Part shown: piece by piece, positions 19,001 through 27,762 of the stretch
Numbering within the stretch: position 1 is the stretch's first letter
Layout: each line of letters begins with the position of its first letter
From: Ricordea florida
Taxonomy: Eukaryota; Cnidaria; Anthozoa; Corallimorpharia; Ricordeidae
Assembly (NCBI GenBank): GCA_949710005.1
Contig: OX453279.1
Location: 25,947,762-26,011,761, forward strand
Direction: 5' to 3'
DNA length: 64,000 bases
Translations under genes and position numbers: made by a program
The notes under the pieces: generated by a model
Seen by the model: the letters and a program-made list of their open reading frames with translations, nothing else
Told to the model about the DNA's origin: nothing
Database searches by the model: none

Positions 19001-20470
19001 GTTATTTTTTACATGGTCACCAAGATAGTCATGACGGTTAAATATTTGTTTGCATCCTGAACATTCCCATTTTTTGGATAGCATCTCTATATCCTTTATG
19101 AAAAAACAGTGACCCTCATAAAGTCCAATATCTAAACAAGGTAATTTATCTTTGAACTGCCCTTTACCGCAAACAATTTTCCAAATTTCATTGTTTCCTT
19201 TTTCTTTTTGTTCGTAAACTCGAATATTAATAGAAAAAATTTTTGCGATTTTTTCAAAATCAACAAGTTTTGTCGGCCTAACTTCTGAAGCTTTCAATTT
19301 TTGGTTATTATAAAAATCTCTGGCCAATTTCATAGCTAGTTTTTCTATGTCTTTCTCTGGTCTTTCTTTTACAGTAATAATGTTAAATTTAATAGCCAAG
19401 CACCGCCAAAAGCACATATTATCATCCTTACCATCGACAGAGTAAAGACATTTTTTATTACGAAGATAGCCTGGTAATTTTCCACACCCAATTAGAGGTT
19501 CGTTACTTTGAATAACTTTTACTTTTACCTCTGTAAATTCAACTCTCCCTTCATGAGCACCTTTTTTATCAATGATTTTAGATGGTGGTAAGTATGCCCT
19601 GCTCCAAGCAATGCCCTCCAAACTCAATCTTTGTCCCTCGCACCTCTCAATATAATCTTTTATTTCTGAAATCATGGTAAAAGTTCCCTCACCCAGAAAT
19701 GTATGGAAGTGATAAGCTATTTCGCCATTCCCTCTATGAATTAAAGCAGCAAAACTGACAATAATTCTTGAACGCATTTCTATGTGCGGTTCCAATTCAT
19801 TATAAATCATTTCCGATAAGTCATTATCTAGATCTCTCCTAAATTGAAAAACAGTTTCATCTCTTTCGTTGATATTTTGAAGATCTTCTTCATGTTCAGG
19901 CTGTATTATTGGGAAAATTCTAAGGGTTGTTGTTCTTTTTCGTTTAGTTTTTTTGCCTTTTTTTGTTTTAGCACCTTTTTCCTCATTATCTTTCTCTCCT
20001 TCTTCTGCAGTTAAATAATCTTCTTCCTCTCCTTCTTCTGCAGTTAAATAATCTTCTTCCTCTCCTTCTTCCGCAGTTAAATAATCTTCTTCATCTTCTT
20101 TTTCTTCATTAAATGCACGATTTATAATATTTTTTATGGGTTCTTGTATATAAGTTATAATCAAATCTGAAAATTTTTTAATACCGTTACTAACGGGATT
20201 GCTAGCACTTCCCAATAAATCTTTTAATGAACTAAATAGCGATTTTCTAGGTTGATTATCAATAAGTCTTTGTCGGTAATTTTCCAAATCTTCATTTGTA
20301 TTAATTCCCCTTTCTCTCAATGCTGCAATTTTTTCCGCTTTACGTAAACGAGACCAACGAGGTATTCTCAATTCTTTTACAATTTGTTTTAATTCAAAAT
20401 CTTTTAGTTGTTCCATATTTAATATTTTTTTCAAATCTTTAAACCATAATTCATTTTTTTCATAATCCAT
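16037..20470 (-). CDS. Protein-primed family B DNA polymerase with Vsr-like and zinc-finger insertions
   Basis: 1,477 residues, intact. SAP-like helix pair (~20-55); three tandem acidic repeats EEDYLTAEEGE (~127-160) and a basic patch KKGKKTKRKR; a Cys353 (DNMCFWRC) / His454 (EGHCFFI) pair of papain/OTU-like look; C2H2 finger (C470, C473, H486, C492); Vsr-like endonuclease-type block (VFEFYGCKWHGCPC, then LGYSVVSVWECE, ~566-621). Exonuclease motifs: D645/E647 (CYDFEG), D750 (FNSGKYD) and YNLHD (~875-879). A Cys cluster lies at 938-960. Polymerase motif A is GYDANGLY (D1010), B is KLKGNSFYGK (~1232) and C is MDTDSMY (D1332, D1334). It replicates the linear genome from protein-primed ends. The start codon and first 24 codons lie in the right TIR. 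Confidence 0.93.
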   Translation of the reverse strand: MDYEKNELWFKDLKKILNMEQLKDFELKQIVKELRIPRWSRLRKAEKIAALRERGINTNEDLENYRQRLIDNQPRKSLFSSLKDLLGSASNPVSNGIKKFSDLIITYIQEPIKNIINRAFNEEKEDEEDYLTAEEGEEEDYLTAEEGEEEDYLTAEEGEKDNEEKGAKTKKGKKTKRKRTTTLRIFPIIQPEHEEDLQNINERDETVFQFRRDLDNDLSEMIYNELEPHIEMRSRIIVSFAALIHRGNGEIAYHFHTFLGEGTFTMISEIKDYIERCEGQRLSLEGIAWSRAYLPPSKIIDKKGAHEGRVEFTEVKVKVIQSNEPLIGCGKLPGYLRNKKCLYSVDGKDDNMCFWRCLAIKFNIITVKERPEKDIEKLAMKLARDFYNNQKLKASEVRPTKLVDFEKIAKIFSINIRVYEQKEKGNNEIWKIVCGKGQFKDKLPCLDIGLYEGHCFFIKDIEMLSKKWECSGCKQIFNRHDYLGDHVKNNSCKGGKTEVILTGKKINHIPGNYEKVFYGGNTQFSYKACRWIDEQSKIIGKHIHHALCGHGGERCVKNENGKEFFLVDGYEPVTNTVFEFYGCKWHGCPCSNEDKTKYNETKQREKIIKDLGYSVVSVWECEKPKLSDTWFEKKFIPHPDFICYDFEGILQKEFQQITDDLTFNQTHIPVSVAIHDTREKEPTCIINSNPDALLKEFVENLEKRRKKIVEKVKKEYPLPDQDSIPKKVLEEYEKWCNQVPVLGFNSGKYDINMIKRHFVKNMTDKTKEMFVAKKENKYMFLSTPHFKFLDVMSYLAPGLSFDKWCKANNCEAKKLVFPYEWLDSYDKLSHVGPVKHEDFYSSLKQKNISVEEYEDFKREFEKRGCVTMKDWLREYNLHDVIPFREALEKTRAMYYPDKIDILKDAVSIPGVSMMYVLNKYQKMKKKGDPELFAPGKYCVHKCNKVFCKKCHQILKDCKTCDKNKIYKLLKTGMVGGPSIIFMRYAEFGKTKIRSHKYKFPKNCVRIVGYDANGLYLFAAGQKMPCGKGECIEVEKPTDPEFIKKICKDILDGKLFGFCQVDINVPEKLKEKFEEFSPLFVVDIVPEDLVPEHMKEYQKATGRKHLKDNKKLLGVTNAKKILLYTELIEWYLNHGLEITAIHNILKYEPGRPFKWFPEEVANARRDGDIEDMIKLLSIAFNKKEKDKVENIINELKQFPDVVPFIEEHKDIKVLIEKLRPKYKGCKALADTYKLKGNSFYGKMIEDKEKHKNTKYTQDEREVEKDLRSPFFEDLNEINETYEIIKRKKNITIDRPYQCGIAVYQLAKLRMLEFYYDFLDKYVDRKDFELIQMDTDSMYMEISAENLDNIIKPKMQKEYFNGGKEKFLSTSKYHDKTPGLFKLEFDGIRMIALSSKCYYAEDENGKVKYSCKGTIHSQNEMTWDRYMSALNGSIDMAQNTGFRVNDNQIVTYTQIKKGLNAYYDKRIVDEDGIHTYPVS

Positions 20471-20582
20471 ACATAAACTTGTGTAAAAACTTCCCGGAAA
20501 CTTTAAGAAAAATTAAATAAAAATAACCCGAATTACAAAAAACACCATTAAAACCGGTCTATTTTCCCGGTAACATACTACT
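20397..20582 (-). repeat. Inner element right TIR
   Basis: Perfect inverted copy of 5645-5830. It holds the polymerase start codon (20470) and its 5' leader. The flanking gaagc follows at 20583-20587. Confidence 0.95.
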
Positions 20583-20587
20583 GAAGC

Positions 20588-23500
20588 TAATGTACCAATT
20601 CCTGGTCCAGTTAGGCCTATAAGAACAAGGCCCGCCCGAGCTTCATATAGAAGGGCTATTGCTTTTGCCAGGCATGAAATTAGCCAGACCATAAATTGGA
20701 TAGAATCTAATGTTAGAGAACCAAATAGGAGGGCTATTACTAGGAGATTAAGAAGGGCAGCTAATGTAGTTAGAAGGGGACCCGATTATTTCATCCCTGA
20801 AAGACATGAAACGGCTCTTAGAGGCTTTTTGAGGACTTATATAGTAAAGGGTAGAGCTGGATTTGATCCAATTTCATTCCTTAGCGAGGTTAGATCACCA
20901 TTCTATGTTTTGATGCGTAAACATAGGAAGCCATTGAAGTTGAAGTGTATTCTTTCATGCAGCTTCATAAGGAGGAACAACCAGGATAATCGTGTTGTTG
21001 AGCGGAGTCAAGGTCATTTCCATTCACTGATGGAGACAGTGACAGCTTCAACAGACACATTTGTTATGTTTGATAATATCAAAGCTAGACTGATTGAATT
21101 GGTGCAGAAATATGAGAATGAGCGTTCTGGATGGGTGTTTGACTATGTTGTAGATTTTCGTATCCACATAAACCCATTTCAACCGTTTTCTGGAAGTTCA
21201 TATATTAAACTACCCTCTAAATTAGCTGCTAAGAAGGCAATCATAAATGTTAAGAATGAAGACCAGGAGTGCTTCAAATGGGCAGTGACGTCTGCTGTAT
21301 TCCCTGTAGAGGTTCATCCTGAGAGACTTAATAAGGAGATGAGGGAGAACTCAGAGAAGCTAGACTGGTCAGGAATAGAGTTTCCAGTGGCAGCACTTAG
21401 TACAACCCAGATAGATAGATTTGAAAGGCAGAACCCATATGGGATCAACATCCTTGGCTATGAGAATGGTGGGCCAACCCTAATCAGGCGTAGTAACAAG
21501 TCAGGGGTGGAAAAGATAAACCTACTCTTGATATCAAACGATGAGACAAATCACTACTGTTGGATCAAGAACATGTCAAGACTTATCGAGTATAATAAGA
21601 ATGAGCATGCACGTTTCTATTGTGATAACTGTCTAAACTCATTCAATTCTGAAAAGTCGCTGGACACACATATGGAGTATTGCCTAAACAACGAAGCAGT
21701 CAAAGTCCAGATGCCCATGGAAGAGGATGGCAGCCCAAAATACATTACTTTCAAGAACCACAGACAAAAGATGCAAGTGCCATTTGTGATATATGCAGAT
21801 TTCGAGTGTTTCACGGAGAAGATGGACCCTTGTTCTCCGGATGACAGGGACAGCTTCGCGAATCAATATCAGAAGCATAAGCCATCAGGATTTTGTTATC
21901 TTATCAAGTGTTTTGATGATAAGATATTTGAACCCAAGCTTGCAATGCGTACAGCAAGATCTCCAGACGAGGATATTACAAAAATCTTCGTGAAGAGACT
22001 GGAGGCTGATATCAAGAAGATTTATGAACAATTCAGATGTCCAGAGGAGATTATAATGAAGAAGAAAGATAAAAGGAATTTTAGGAATGCAACTCACTGC
22101 CATATTTGTGAGGGTGAGTTGGGGGATGACAAGGTACGTGATCATTGTCATCTTACGGGCAAGTATAGGGGAGCAGCACACACGAAATGTAATATCGAAT
22201 TCAAGGTCCCCAACTTCTTCCCGGTTATATTTCATAACTTGTCTGGGTATGATAGTCATTTATTCGTGAGGAATCTTGGTATATCAGAGGGTAAATTAAA
22301 TTGTATACCACTTACTGATGAGAAATACATCTCATTTACCAAGGAGATTGTTGTGGATACTTTTAGGAATGGGGAGGGTAAGAAGATTGAGGTGAAACGA
22401 TACATAAGGTTTATAGACAGTTTCAGGTTTATGTCTAGTGGTTTAGCCAGTTTGGTTAACAATATACCACGAGAGTCTTTGGAGAATTTGGGAAGATATT
22501 ATGAAGGTGAGGATTTAGAGCTGTTGTCTAGAAAGGGCGTCTTTCCTTATGATTGGTTTGATGGATATGATAAGCTAAGTGAGACAAGTCTTCCACCTAA
22601 AGAGGAATTCTATTCAAAGCTTTATGATGAGGATTTAACTGAGGAAGATTACAAACATGCCAAGGCTGTGTGGGATAGATTTGAGATGAGGAATTTTAAG
22701 AATTATCATAATACATACCTCAAGGTGGATGTATTATTACTGGCTGATGCTTTCGAAAATTTCAGAAGGGTATGTATTAAAAATTATGGACTAGATCCTG
22801 CATGGCATTTTACTGCACCTGGATTGGCTTGGGATGCCACATTGAAGATAACCAAGGTGGAATTGGAGCTGTTGAGAGATCCAGATATGTTGATTATGAT
22901 CGAGAATGGTATCAGAGGTGGTATCTCGATGATCTCCACTAGACATGGGAAAGCTAACAATCCATATATGAAGGAGTACAATCCAGAATTGCCTACAAAG
23001 TATATCACATATTTAGATGCTAATGGGCTCTATGGTTATGCAATGACCAAGGCTTTACCAACTCATGGTTTTGAGTGGATGGATGATCAAGAATTGACAG
23101 ATTGGAGAGACCATCCATGCATATTGGAGGTGGATTTGGAATACCCACTAGAGCTGCATGATCTACACAATGACTATCCATTAGTCCCAGAGAGATTGGA
23201 TGTGGAAGGTGTTGTTAAGTTAGTTCCCAATTTGAGGGACAAGAAGAAGTATATCTTACATCATGAAGCACTGAAACAGTATTTGTCTTTGGGATTGAAG
23301 TTAATCAAGGTACACAGAGGGATCAAATTCGAGGAATCGGAGTGGTTGAGGCCCTACATTGATTTGAACAATAGTCTTAGAGCTAAGGCTGAGAATGATT
23401 TCGAAAAAGATTTCTTCAAATTGATGAACAACTCGGTGTTTGGTAAGACTATGGAGAACATTAGGAAGAGGGTGGATATCCAGTTGGTCACCAATGAGAA

Positions 23501-24233
23501 GAAAGCACGTAAGTTGATTGTGAAGCCAAACTTCCATCACAGGAATATCTTTTGCGAGGATCTGGCTGCCTTCCACATGAAGAGAACGAAACTGGTCTTT
23601 GATAAGCCCATTTATTTAGGCTTATCCATTCTGGATCTGAGCAAGACGACCATGTACGATTTCCATTACAAGTACATGAAGCCCAAGTATGGAGTTGATG
23701 CTAAGTTGCTGTTCACAGACACGGATTCTCTAGCCTATGTGATCCAGACTGAGGACTTTTACAAGGACATCAGTCGGGATGTGAGAGATAAGTTTGACAC
23801 CAGCAACTATCCAAAGGTCCATCCATCTGGAATTGAAACTGGAGTGAACAAAAAGGTTGGAGGGATGTTCAAAGATGAGGCTGGTGGTGAACAAATCACG
23901 GAATTTGTGGGTCTGAGGGCTAAGCTGTATGCATTCAAGACGGATAAACAGAAAGAAGTCAAGAAGTGTAAAGGTGTTAACAAGGCAGTGGTTAGTAAGA
24001 GTATAAGTTTCCAGGATTACAAGACTTGTCTTTTCAGTGGTCAATCCCAGAGAAGGAAGATGAATACCATAAGGAGTCATAAGCATGACATCTATACTGA
24101 AACTATCAATAAGATTGCATTATCACGCGAGGACGATAAACGTGTGATAATGGAAGATGGGATAAATACTTATGCACATGGTCACTTCAGAACGCTAGAA
24201 GGTGGTGATTCAGTGTCTTGGGGTACAAACTGA
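20588..24233 (+). pseudogene. Outer element protein-primed DNA polymerase, 3' part (continues 5415-5644)
   Basis: The frame is open from the junction with no local ATG start; the first TTG at 20829 is not a credible start. Numbering from 20829: Cys148 (DQECFKWAV) and His242 (NHYCWI), an OTU/papain-like pair; C2H2 finger C265, C268, H281, C285; exonuclease I D324/E326 (YADFECF); an endonuclease VII-like zinc module (HCHICEGELG, VRDHCHLTGKYRGAAH, ~423-455); exonuclease II D475 (SGYDSH); exonuclease III YLKVD (~630); motif A LDANGLY (D730), B MNNSVFGKT (~867) and C FTDTDSLAY (D964, D966). All catalytic residues are present, so the only visible lesion is the inner insertion. This is the classic Maverick polymerase lineage, unlike the inner one. 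Its last 52 bases overlap the convergent integrase. Confidence 0.9.
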
Positions 24234-25174
24234 AGTTCTTCACGAACGAATCCTCGTTTTGGACCCCCACTCAAATAATACAAGACTGGTTGACTCGGCT
24301 CGATTATGGTTCGGGTCAAATCATAGACTTCAAGGCTCCATATGGGATCAGTAGCCCTTCGTTTGTCCCCACCTTCATCTTCACCGGGGGCATATAGATA
24401 TCTGACTTGAACATCTGGAGGTAATCTCTTCTCATCAAATCCCACAGGTCGCTTATAGTTTGGAGTTTTAGTGTCAATTATTGAGTCCATTTTCAAAGCT
24501 TCCTCAGGCTTCTTACCAGTAATACGGGTGGTTTCACTATTGAGGGTCTTCATGATGTCGGGCAATCTTTTCACCCAAACTGTGGATCGGTTATCACTAA
24601 CCATCTCTTGAGCATATTGATGGCTGAATAACTTCTCACCGAGAGTCCTATTGGCTCTTTCCACAAAAGCTTGAGCTCTATGATTCCCAGCTTCACTACG
24701 CTGGATTGTAACTTGATGCTTATTCATAAGAGTTGTTACATCACCCTTGAATTCTGTTCCTGAATCCACCATTAATGTTTGTGGCCACTTCAATTTACGG
24801 GAATAAATCTTTTGAAAGGCATTGGCAACTTCACCACTCTCATTTGAGGTCAATGCTTCAGCATCCTTATATCTTGAACCAATATCAATCACGACTAATG
24901 CATAGCGGTATGTTTTTCTTCTCACTGTATCGTGAGGAAGAAACAACAAGTCCGCTTGGTGAATCTGATTAGGCTTATTCACACTCCAATGTGGCCTGGG
25001 TATATACTTGGGGGCTGGGAGATAAATTTGCCACAAGGCTTGCTTCTCCAACCACTCTTTGGCGACCTTTTCACTAACTTTGGCTGCTTTGGCTAATTTG
25101 GGTATGGCTGAGTATCCTTTCCAATATCCATCAGTGGAATAATATAATCGATTTAAAACATTAGAATCAGTCAT
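24182..25174 (-). CDS. Retroviral-type DDE integrase (outer)
   Basis: 330 residues, collinear with the inner integrase. Triad Asp75 (HQADLLF), Asp137 (LMVDSGTEF) and Glu172 (FVERANRTL), again with a 35-residue final spacing. Same N-terminal STDGYWKGYSAI block and C-terminal REELQFVPQ. It overlaps the polymerase end by 52 bp and starts 27 bp from the capsid-candidate start, so a divergent promoter sits at 25175-25201 (a TTTAAA core near 25196). It probably makes the 5-bp target duplications seen at the outer ends. Intact. Confidence 0.93.
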   Translation of the reverse strand: MTDSNVLNRLYYSTDGYWKGYSAIPKLAKAAKVSEKVAKEWLEKQALWQIYLPAPKYIPRPHWSVNKPNQIHQADLLFLPHDTVRRKTYRYALVVIDIGSRYKDAEALTSNESGEVANAFQKIYSRKLKWPQTLMVDSGTEFKGDVTTLMNKHQVTIQRSEAGNHRAQAFVERANRTLGEKLFSHQYAQEMVSDNRSTVWVKRLPDIMKTLNSETTRITGKKPEEALKMDSIIDTKTPNYKRPVGFDEKRLPPDVQVRYLYAPGEDEGGDKRRATDPIWSLEVYDLTRTIIEPSQPVLYYLSGGPKRGFVREELQFVPQDTESPPSSVLK

Positions 25175-25201
25175 TTACAAACAAGAATATAAGCATTTAA
25201 A

Positions 25202-26446
25202 ATGACTTCTATACCAAGCATTCTTGATACCAATCGTGTTCCAAGGACTCGCGAAGGGTTGAGGGCAGAAACTTCGTTGAATAGGGTCACGTTGAATCCA
25301 TCATTAGCCGAACCTGGTGAGACATTATACATTGAAATACCCAAATTGAGTGGTAATTTAGTGATTGTGCCTGGTAGCGTCTACATAACTTTTGATATGG
25401 TTGTAACCGGGCATAAGGACAACACTCTTGTTAATAATTTGGGAAGGAATTTAATTTCACAACACAAGGTTCTATTTGGTGGTGAGATCATAGAGGATCT
25501 TAGTAGATTTGATTTATTCAAGACTTATCATGATTTGTTTTTGTCGGAGGTAGATCGTGAGAATAGATTAAGACAGGGCATATCTGATGTTAACATAAGG
25601 AAGATTAGGACCAATGCGGGGAACAAAGATACATCAAAAGCAGGGCATAATACTTTAGCCGCGATTCATAACACTAGATATGCTATTCCATTAGATCACA
25701 CAATCCTCAAAGATCATGGAATATTTTATCCAAGAGGATTAGCACATCCACTTAGATTTGAATTAACTTTAGCTAAAGTTTCTGATGTTGTAGTTTATTC
25801 GAACAGTGAAACACCGCCTGATTATAAATTAATAAACATGGAAATGGAGTATCAGTGTGTAACAAGTGATTATTTAGTAGGAGAGGCTGTTTCGTCTTAC
25901 ACTATTGGAAAAGGATTTACGTATGAGAAAGTACTTCTTCACAAAACGTTTACAATTTCTGAGGCTAATGATGCTGTTATAAATCAGCATATTAACGTGC
26001 CAAGGAGATCCATGACTGGTATACTACGTCTTTTCACTGCCCCTCATGCGGAAGGTCTTAGGGATTCTGAGATTTTTGCAAATCCAAAGATCACATCAGT
26101 TAAGATTGACATAGATGGGGTTCCCAACAAAGTTTATTTGAAAGGCATGATGGCGACTGATTTATGGCAATCAATAATTAAGCGAGTTGGTCTTAGTGAT
26201 TCAATTAAGGAATCTGATTTCTATACAGATAAATTCGCTTTGTGGATTGACTTGAGGACTTACCCAGATAATGATATTCATGGAAATGGGTATTCCATTG
26301 TTGGTACTCGTGATGGTGTGGCTTTAGAAATTAAGAGAGAAAAGGTAGGAACTAGAGTTCTTACATGTCACATGTTCGTTGTTGCTGACGCTGTCATGAA
26401 TATTAAAAAAGGTAATCTTACAGAGAAGGATGGGATTAAATATTAG
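25202..26446 (+). CDS. Major capsid protein candidate (outer)
   Basis: 414 residues. It shares with the inner copy PGETLYIEIPKL, NLVIVPGSV, DNTLVNNLG, KVLFGGE, FDLFKTYHDLFL, RLRQGIS, ILKDHGIFYPRG, VINQHINVPRRS and DKFALWIDLRTYPDN. Differences cluster in likely surface loops (for example residues ~140-150 and ~335-345). First gene of the rightward structural block. The fold is inferred from genomic context and family resemblance. The ATG at 25202 is immediately preceded by atttaa, and a second TTTAAAA core is at 25152. Confidence 0.78.
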   Translation: MTSIPSILDTNRVPRTREGLRAETSLNRVTLNPSLAEPGETLYIEIPKLSGNLVIVPGSVYITFDMVVTGHKDNTLVNNLGRNLISQHKVLFGGEIIEDLSRFDLFKTYHDLFLSEVDRENRLRQGISDVNIRKIRTNAGNKDTSKAGHNTLAAIHNTRYAIPLDHTILKDHGIFYPRGLAHPLRFELTLAKVSDVVVYSNSETPPDYKLINMEMEYQCVTSDYLVGEAVSSYTIGKGFTYEKVLLHKTFTISEANDAVINQHINVPRRSMTGILRLFTAPHAEGLRDSEIFANPKITSVKIDIDGVPNKVYLKGMMATDLWQSIIKRVGLSDSIKESDFYTDKFALWIDLRTYPDNDIHGNGYSIVGTRDGVALEIKREKVGTRVLTCHMFVVADAVMNIKKGNLTEKDGIKY

Positions 26447-26448
26447 GC

Positions 26449-26492
26449 CGCTGTATGTTTTTCTTCTCACGTTGTCATGAGAAGAAACATCA
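26449..26492 (-). pseudogene. Short integrase-like fragment between capsid and ATPase genes
   Basis: On the minus strand this intergenic piece reads HDNVRRKTY, matching HDTVRRKTY in the outer integrase (about residues 81-89, DNA near 24,905-24,950). The DNA phrase gtatgtttttcttctcac is shared. It looks like a stray copy of about 45 bp, left by recombination or template switching. It also forms a small hairpin (tttcttctcacg / catgagaagaaa). Confidence 0.6.
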
Positions 26493-26518
26493 ATCTAAAG
26501 GGTTTAATGTATTGAGTA

Positions 26519-27151
26519 ATGATGAATGAACTCAAAGATATGATTCCATTCAATTGTATCATCACTGGTCCCACAAACTGTGGAAAGACCCAATACATAG
26601 TGGAACAGCTTCGAGGTCACTATAGACAAGTGTTCGATTATATTGTGTTGATTTGTCCAACATATGCCCATAACAAGACTTATAGAGGCTTTGCAAAGGG
26701 GGACAAACGATTCTTTGTACTCTCACCAGATGCGAGTGATCATGACGAAATCAATAATTTGTTGATGGATTGCTCATCGTTCTTCTCAGATATGAATGCG
26801 CTCATAATACTGGATGATTGTGCCGTTTCCAAGGATCTGAAGAATAGGTCCAACAAATTCATCGATTTGGCCTTCTCTGGGAGACATATAGGGATATCTG
26901 TGTGGGTTCTCACTCAACAATTGACATCTATAGCCAAACCATTCCGTGAAAATGTAGCTTGTGTGGTCTCATTCCATAATCCATCACAAACGGCGATGAA
27001 GATGCTTTTCGAGGAATCTGGTGGAGACCTGGATGCCGAAACTTGTAAAAAATATAAGAAGCATCTTATGAATGAAAAGTATGCCAGGCTATGCTTCTCA
27101 CTTAGACATCCATTCCAAAATTATTTAGAGATACCGGCTCTCACGGCATAA
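26519..27151 (+). CDS. FtsK/HerA-type packaging ATPase (outer)
   Basis: 210 residues. Walker A is GPTNCGKT, Walker B is ALIILDDCA, and WVLTQQLTSIAKPFREN gives the downstream sensor and Arg segment. Close to the inner copy through FIDLAFSGRH and VACVVSFHNPSQ. It pumps element DNA into capsids. A box-like atctaaagggt at 26493-26503 is 16-26 nt upstream. The next gene starts three bases after this stop. Confidence 0.9.
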   Translation: MMNELKDMIPFNCIITGPTNCGKTQYIVEQLRGHYRQVFDYIVLICPTYAHNKTYRGFAKGDKRFFVLSPDASDHDEINNLLMDCSSFFSDMNALIILDDCAVSKDLKNRSNKFIDLAFSGRHIGISVWVLTQQLTSIAKPFRENVACVVSFHNPSQTAMKMLFEESGGDLDAETCKKYKKHLMNEKYARLCFSLRHPFQNYLEIPALTA

Positions 27152-27154
27152 ATC

Positions 27155-27697
27155 ATGACAACTCCCGAGGATATCATGAATGGTGAAACTGTTGTAAATG
27201 ATCATCAATCAACACCAATCACTAGCGATGATGATTTGAAATCCAAAAGAGAAGAACTCTCAATACTAGCTTGTCTAGGCTCTACCAAGGAGTATATTGG
27301 TATGCAAATGACCCTAGGCGATATACATAAATTATCAGAGAAGGATGTCGAGAAGTACTACAAGAGGTACAAGATGGTGTCGGGTAAGAACATGGCTGAT
27401 GGACTAATAGATCCTCCTTTACATCTATTGGCCAAACTAATCAATTGGTCTCTTAGTGGTTATGGTGGAATAGATGAACCAGATGCTCTAGTAAATGATT
27501 GGAAGAACAACCAATTGGTCAAGCAGTGGCTGTCAGAAGCTTCTGGTTCAATAGTAGTAAAAGGTGGTGTGGTTGCTACATTACTAATAATAGCTATTAC
27601 CACCCTCAAGCATTTCAAACTAAGAGAGCCTACTCCTGCTATTACATTTTATGATCTAACTAATACAGATCAAGTTGGAGTTGACACTGTCCGGTAA
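27155..27697 (+). CDS. Conserved protein next to the packaging ATPase (outer)
   Basis: 180 residues. The core LSILACLGSTKEYIG and TLGDIHKLSEKDVEKYYKRY matches the inner 12502-13017 protein. A hydrophobic stretch (VVATLLIIAITTLKHF) near residue 150 suggests a membrane segment. The start is 3 bp after the ATPase stop and I see no clear late box, so it may be co-transcribed. Function unknown. Confidence 0.7.
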   Translation: MTTPEDIMNGETVVNDHQSTPITSDDDLKSKREELSILACLGSTKEYIGMQMTLGDIHKLSEKDVEKYYKRYKMVSGKNMADGLIDPPLHLLAKLINWSLSGYGGIDEPDALVNDWKNNQLVKQWLSEASGSIVVKGGVVATLLIIAITTLKHFKLREPTPAITFYDLTNTDQVGVDTVR

Positions 27698-27762
27698 AAA
27701 TAAAATTTAAAAATTAAGTTGGCCGTTCCCCCGAAAGGCATACGCAACAGAAATCAAACAAC

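Larger units (their letters stand above)
5645..20582 (-). mobile_element. Inner Maverick/Polinton-like element inserted in the outer polymerase gene
   Basis: A 14.9-kb element with perfect 186-bp TIRs, flanked by gaagc direct repeats. It lies opposite to the outer element: its polymerase reads leftward from the right TIR. Gene set: polymerase, integrase, capsid candidate, ATPase, seven further block genes, one zinc-repeat gene and one WxPSR gene. It is visibly more A/T-rich than the outer element, with codons ending mostly in A or T. Identical TIRs and nearly all-intact frames suggest a recent insertion, though TIR identity can also be kept by replication. Confidence 0.92.

Noticed and set aside
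5639..20588. A 6-bp target duplication (tgaagc) for the inner element
   Set aside because: It would require the two TIRs to differ by one terminal base, while a 5-bp repeat leaves them perfectly matched. The outer element also supports 5 bp.
20829..24233. A separate polymerase gene starting at 20829
   Set aside because: The first codon is TTG and the frame is open back to the junction at 20588, where it continues the 5415 frame. It is the 3' part of one split gene.
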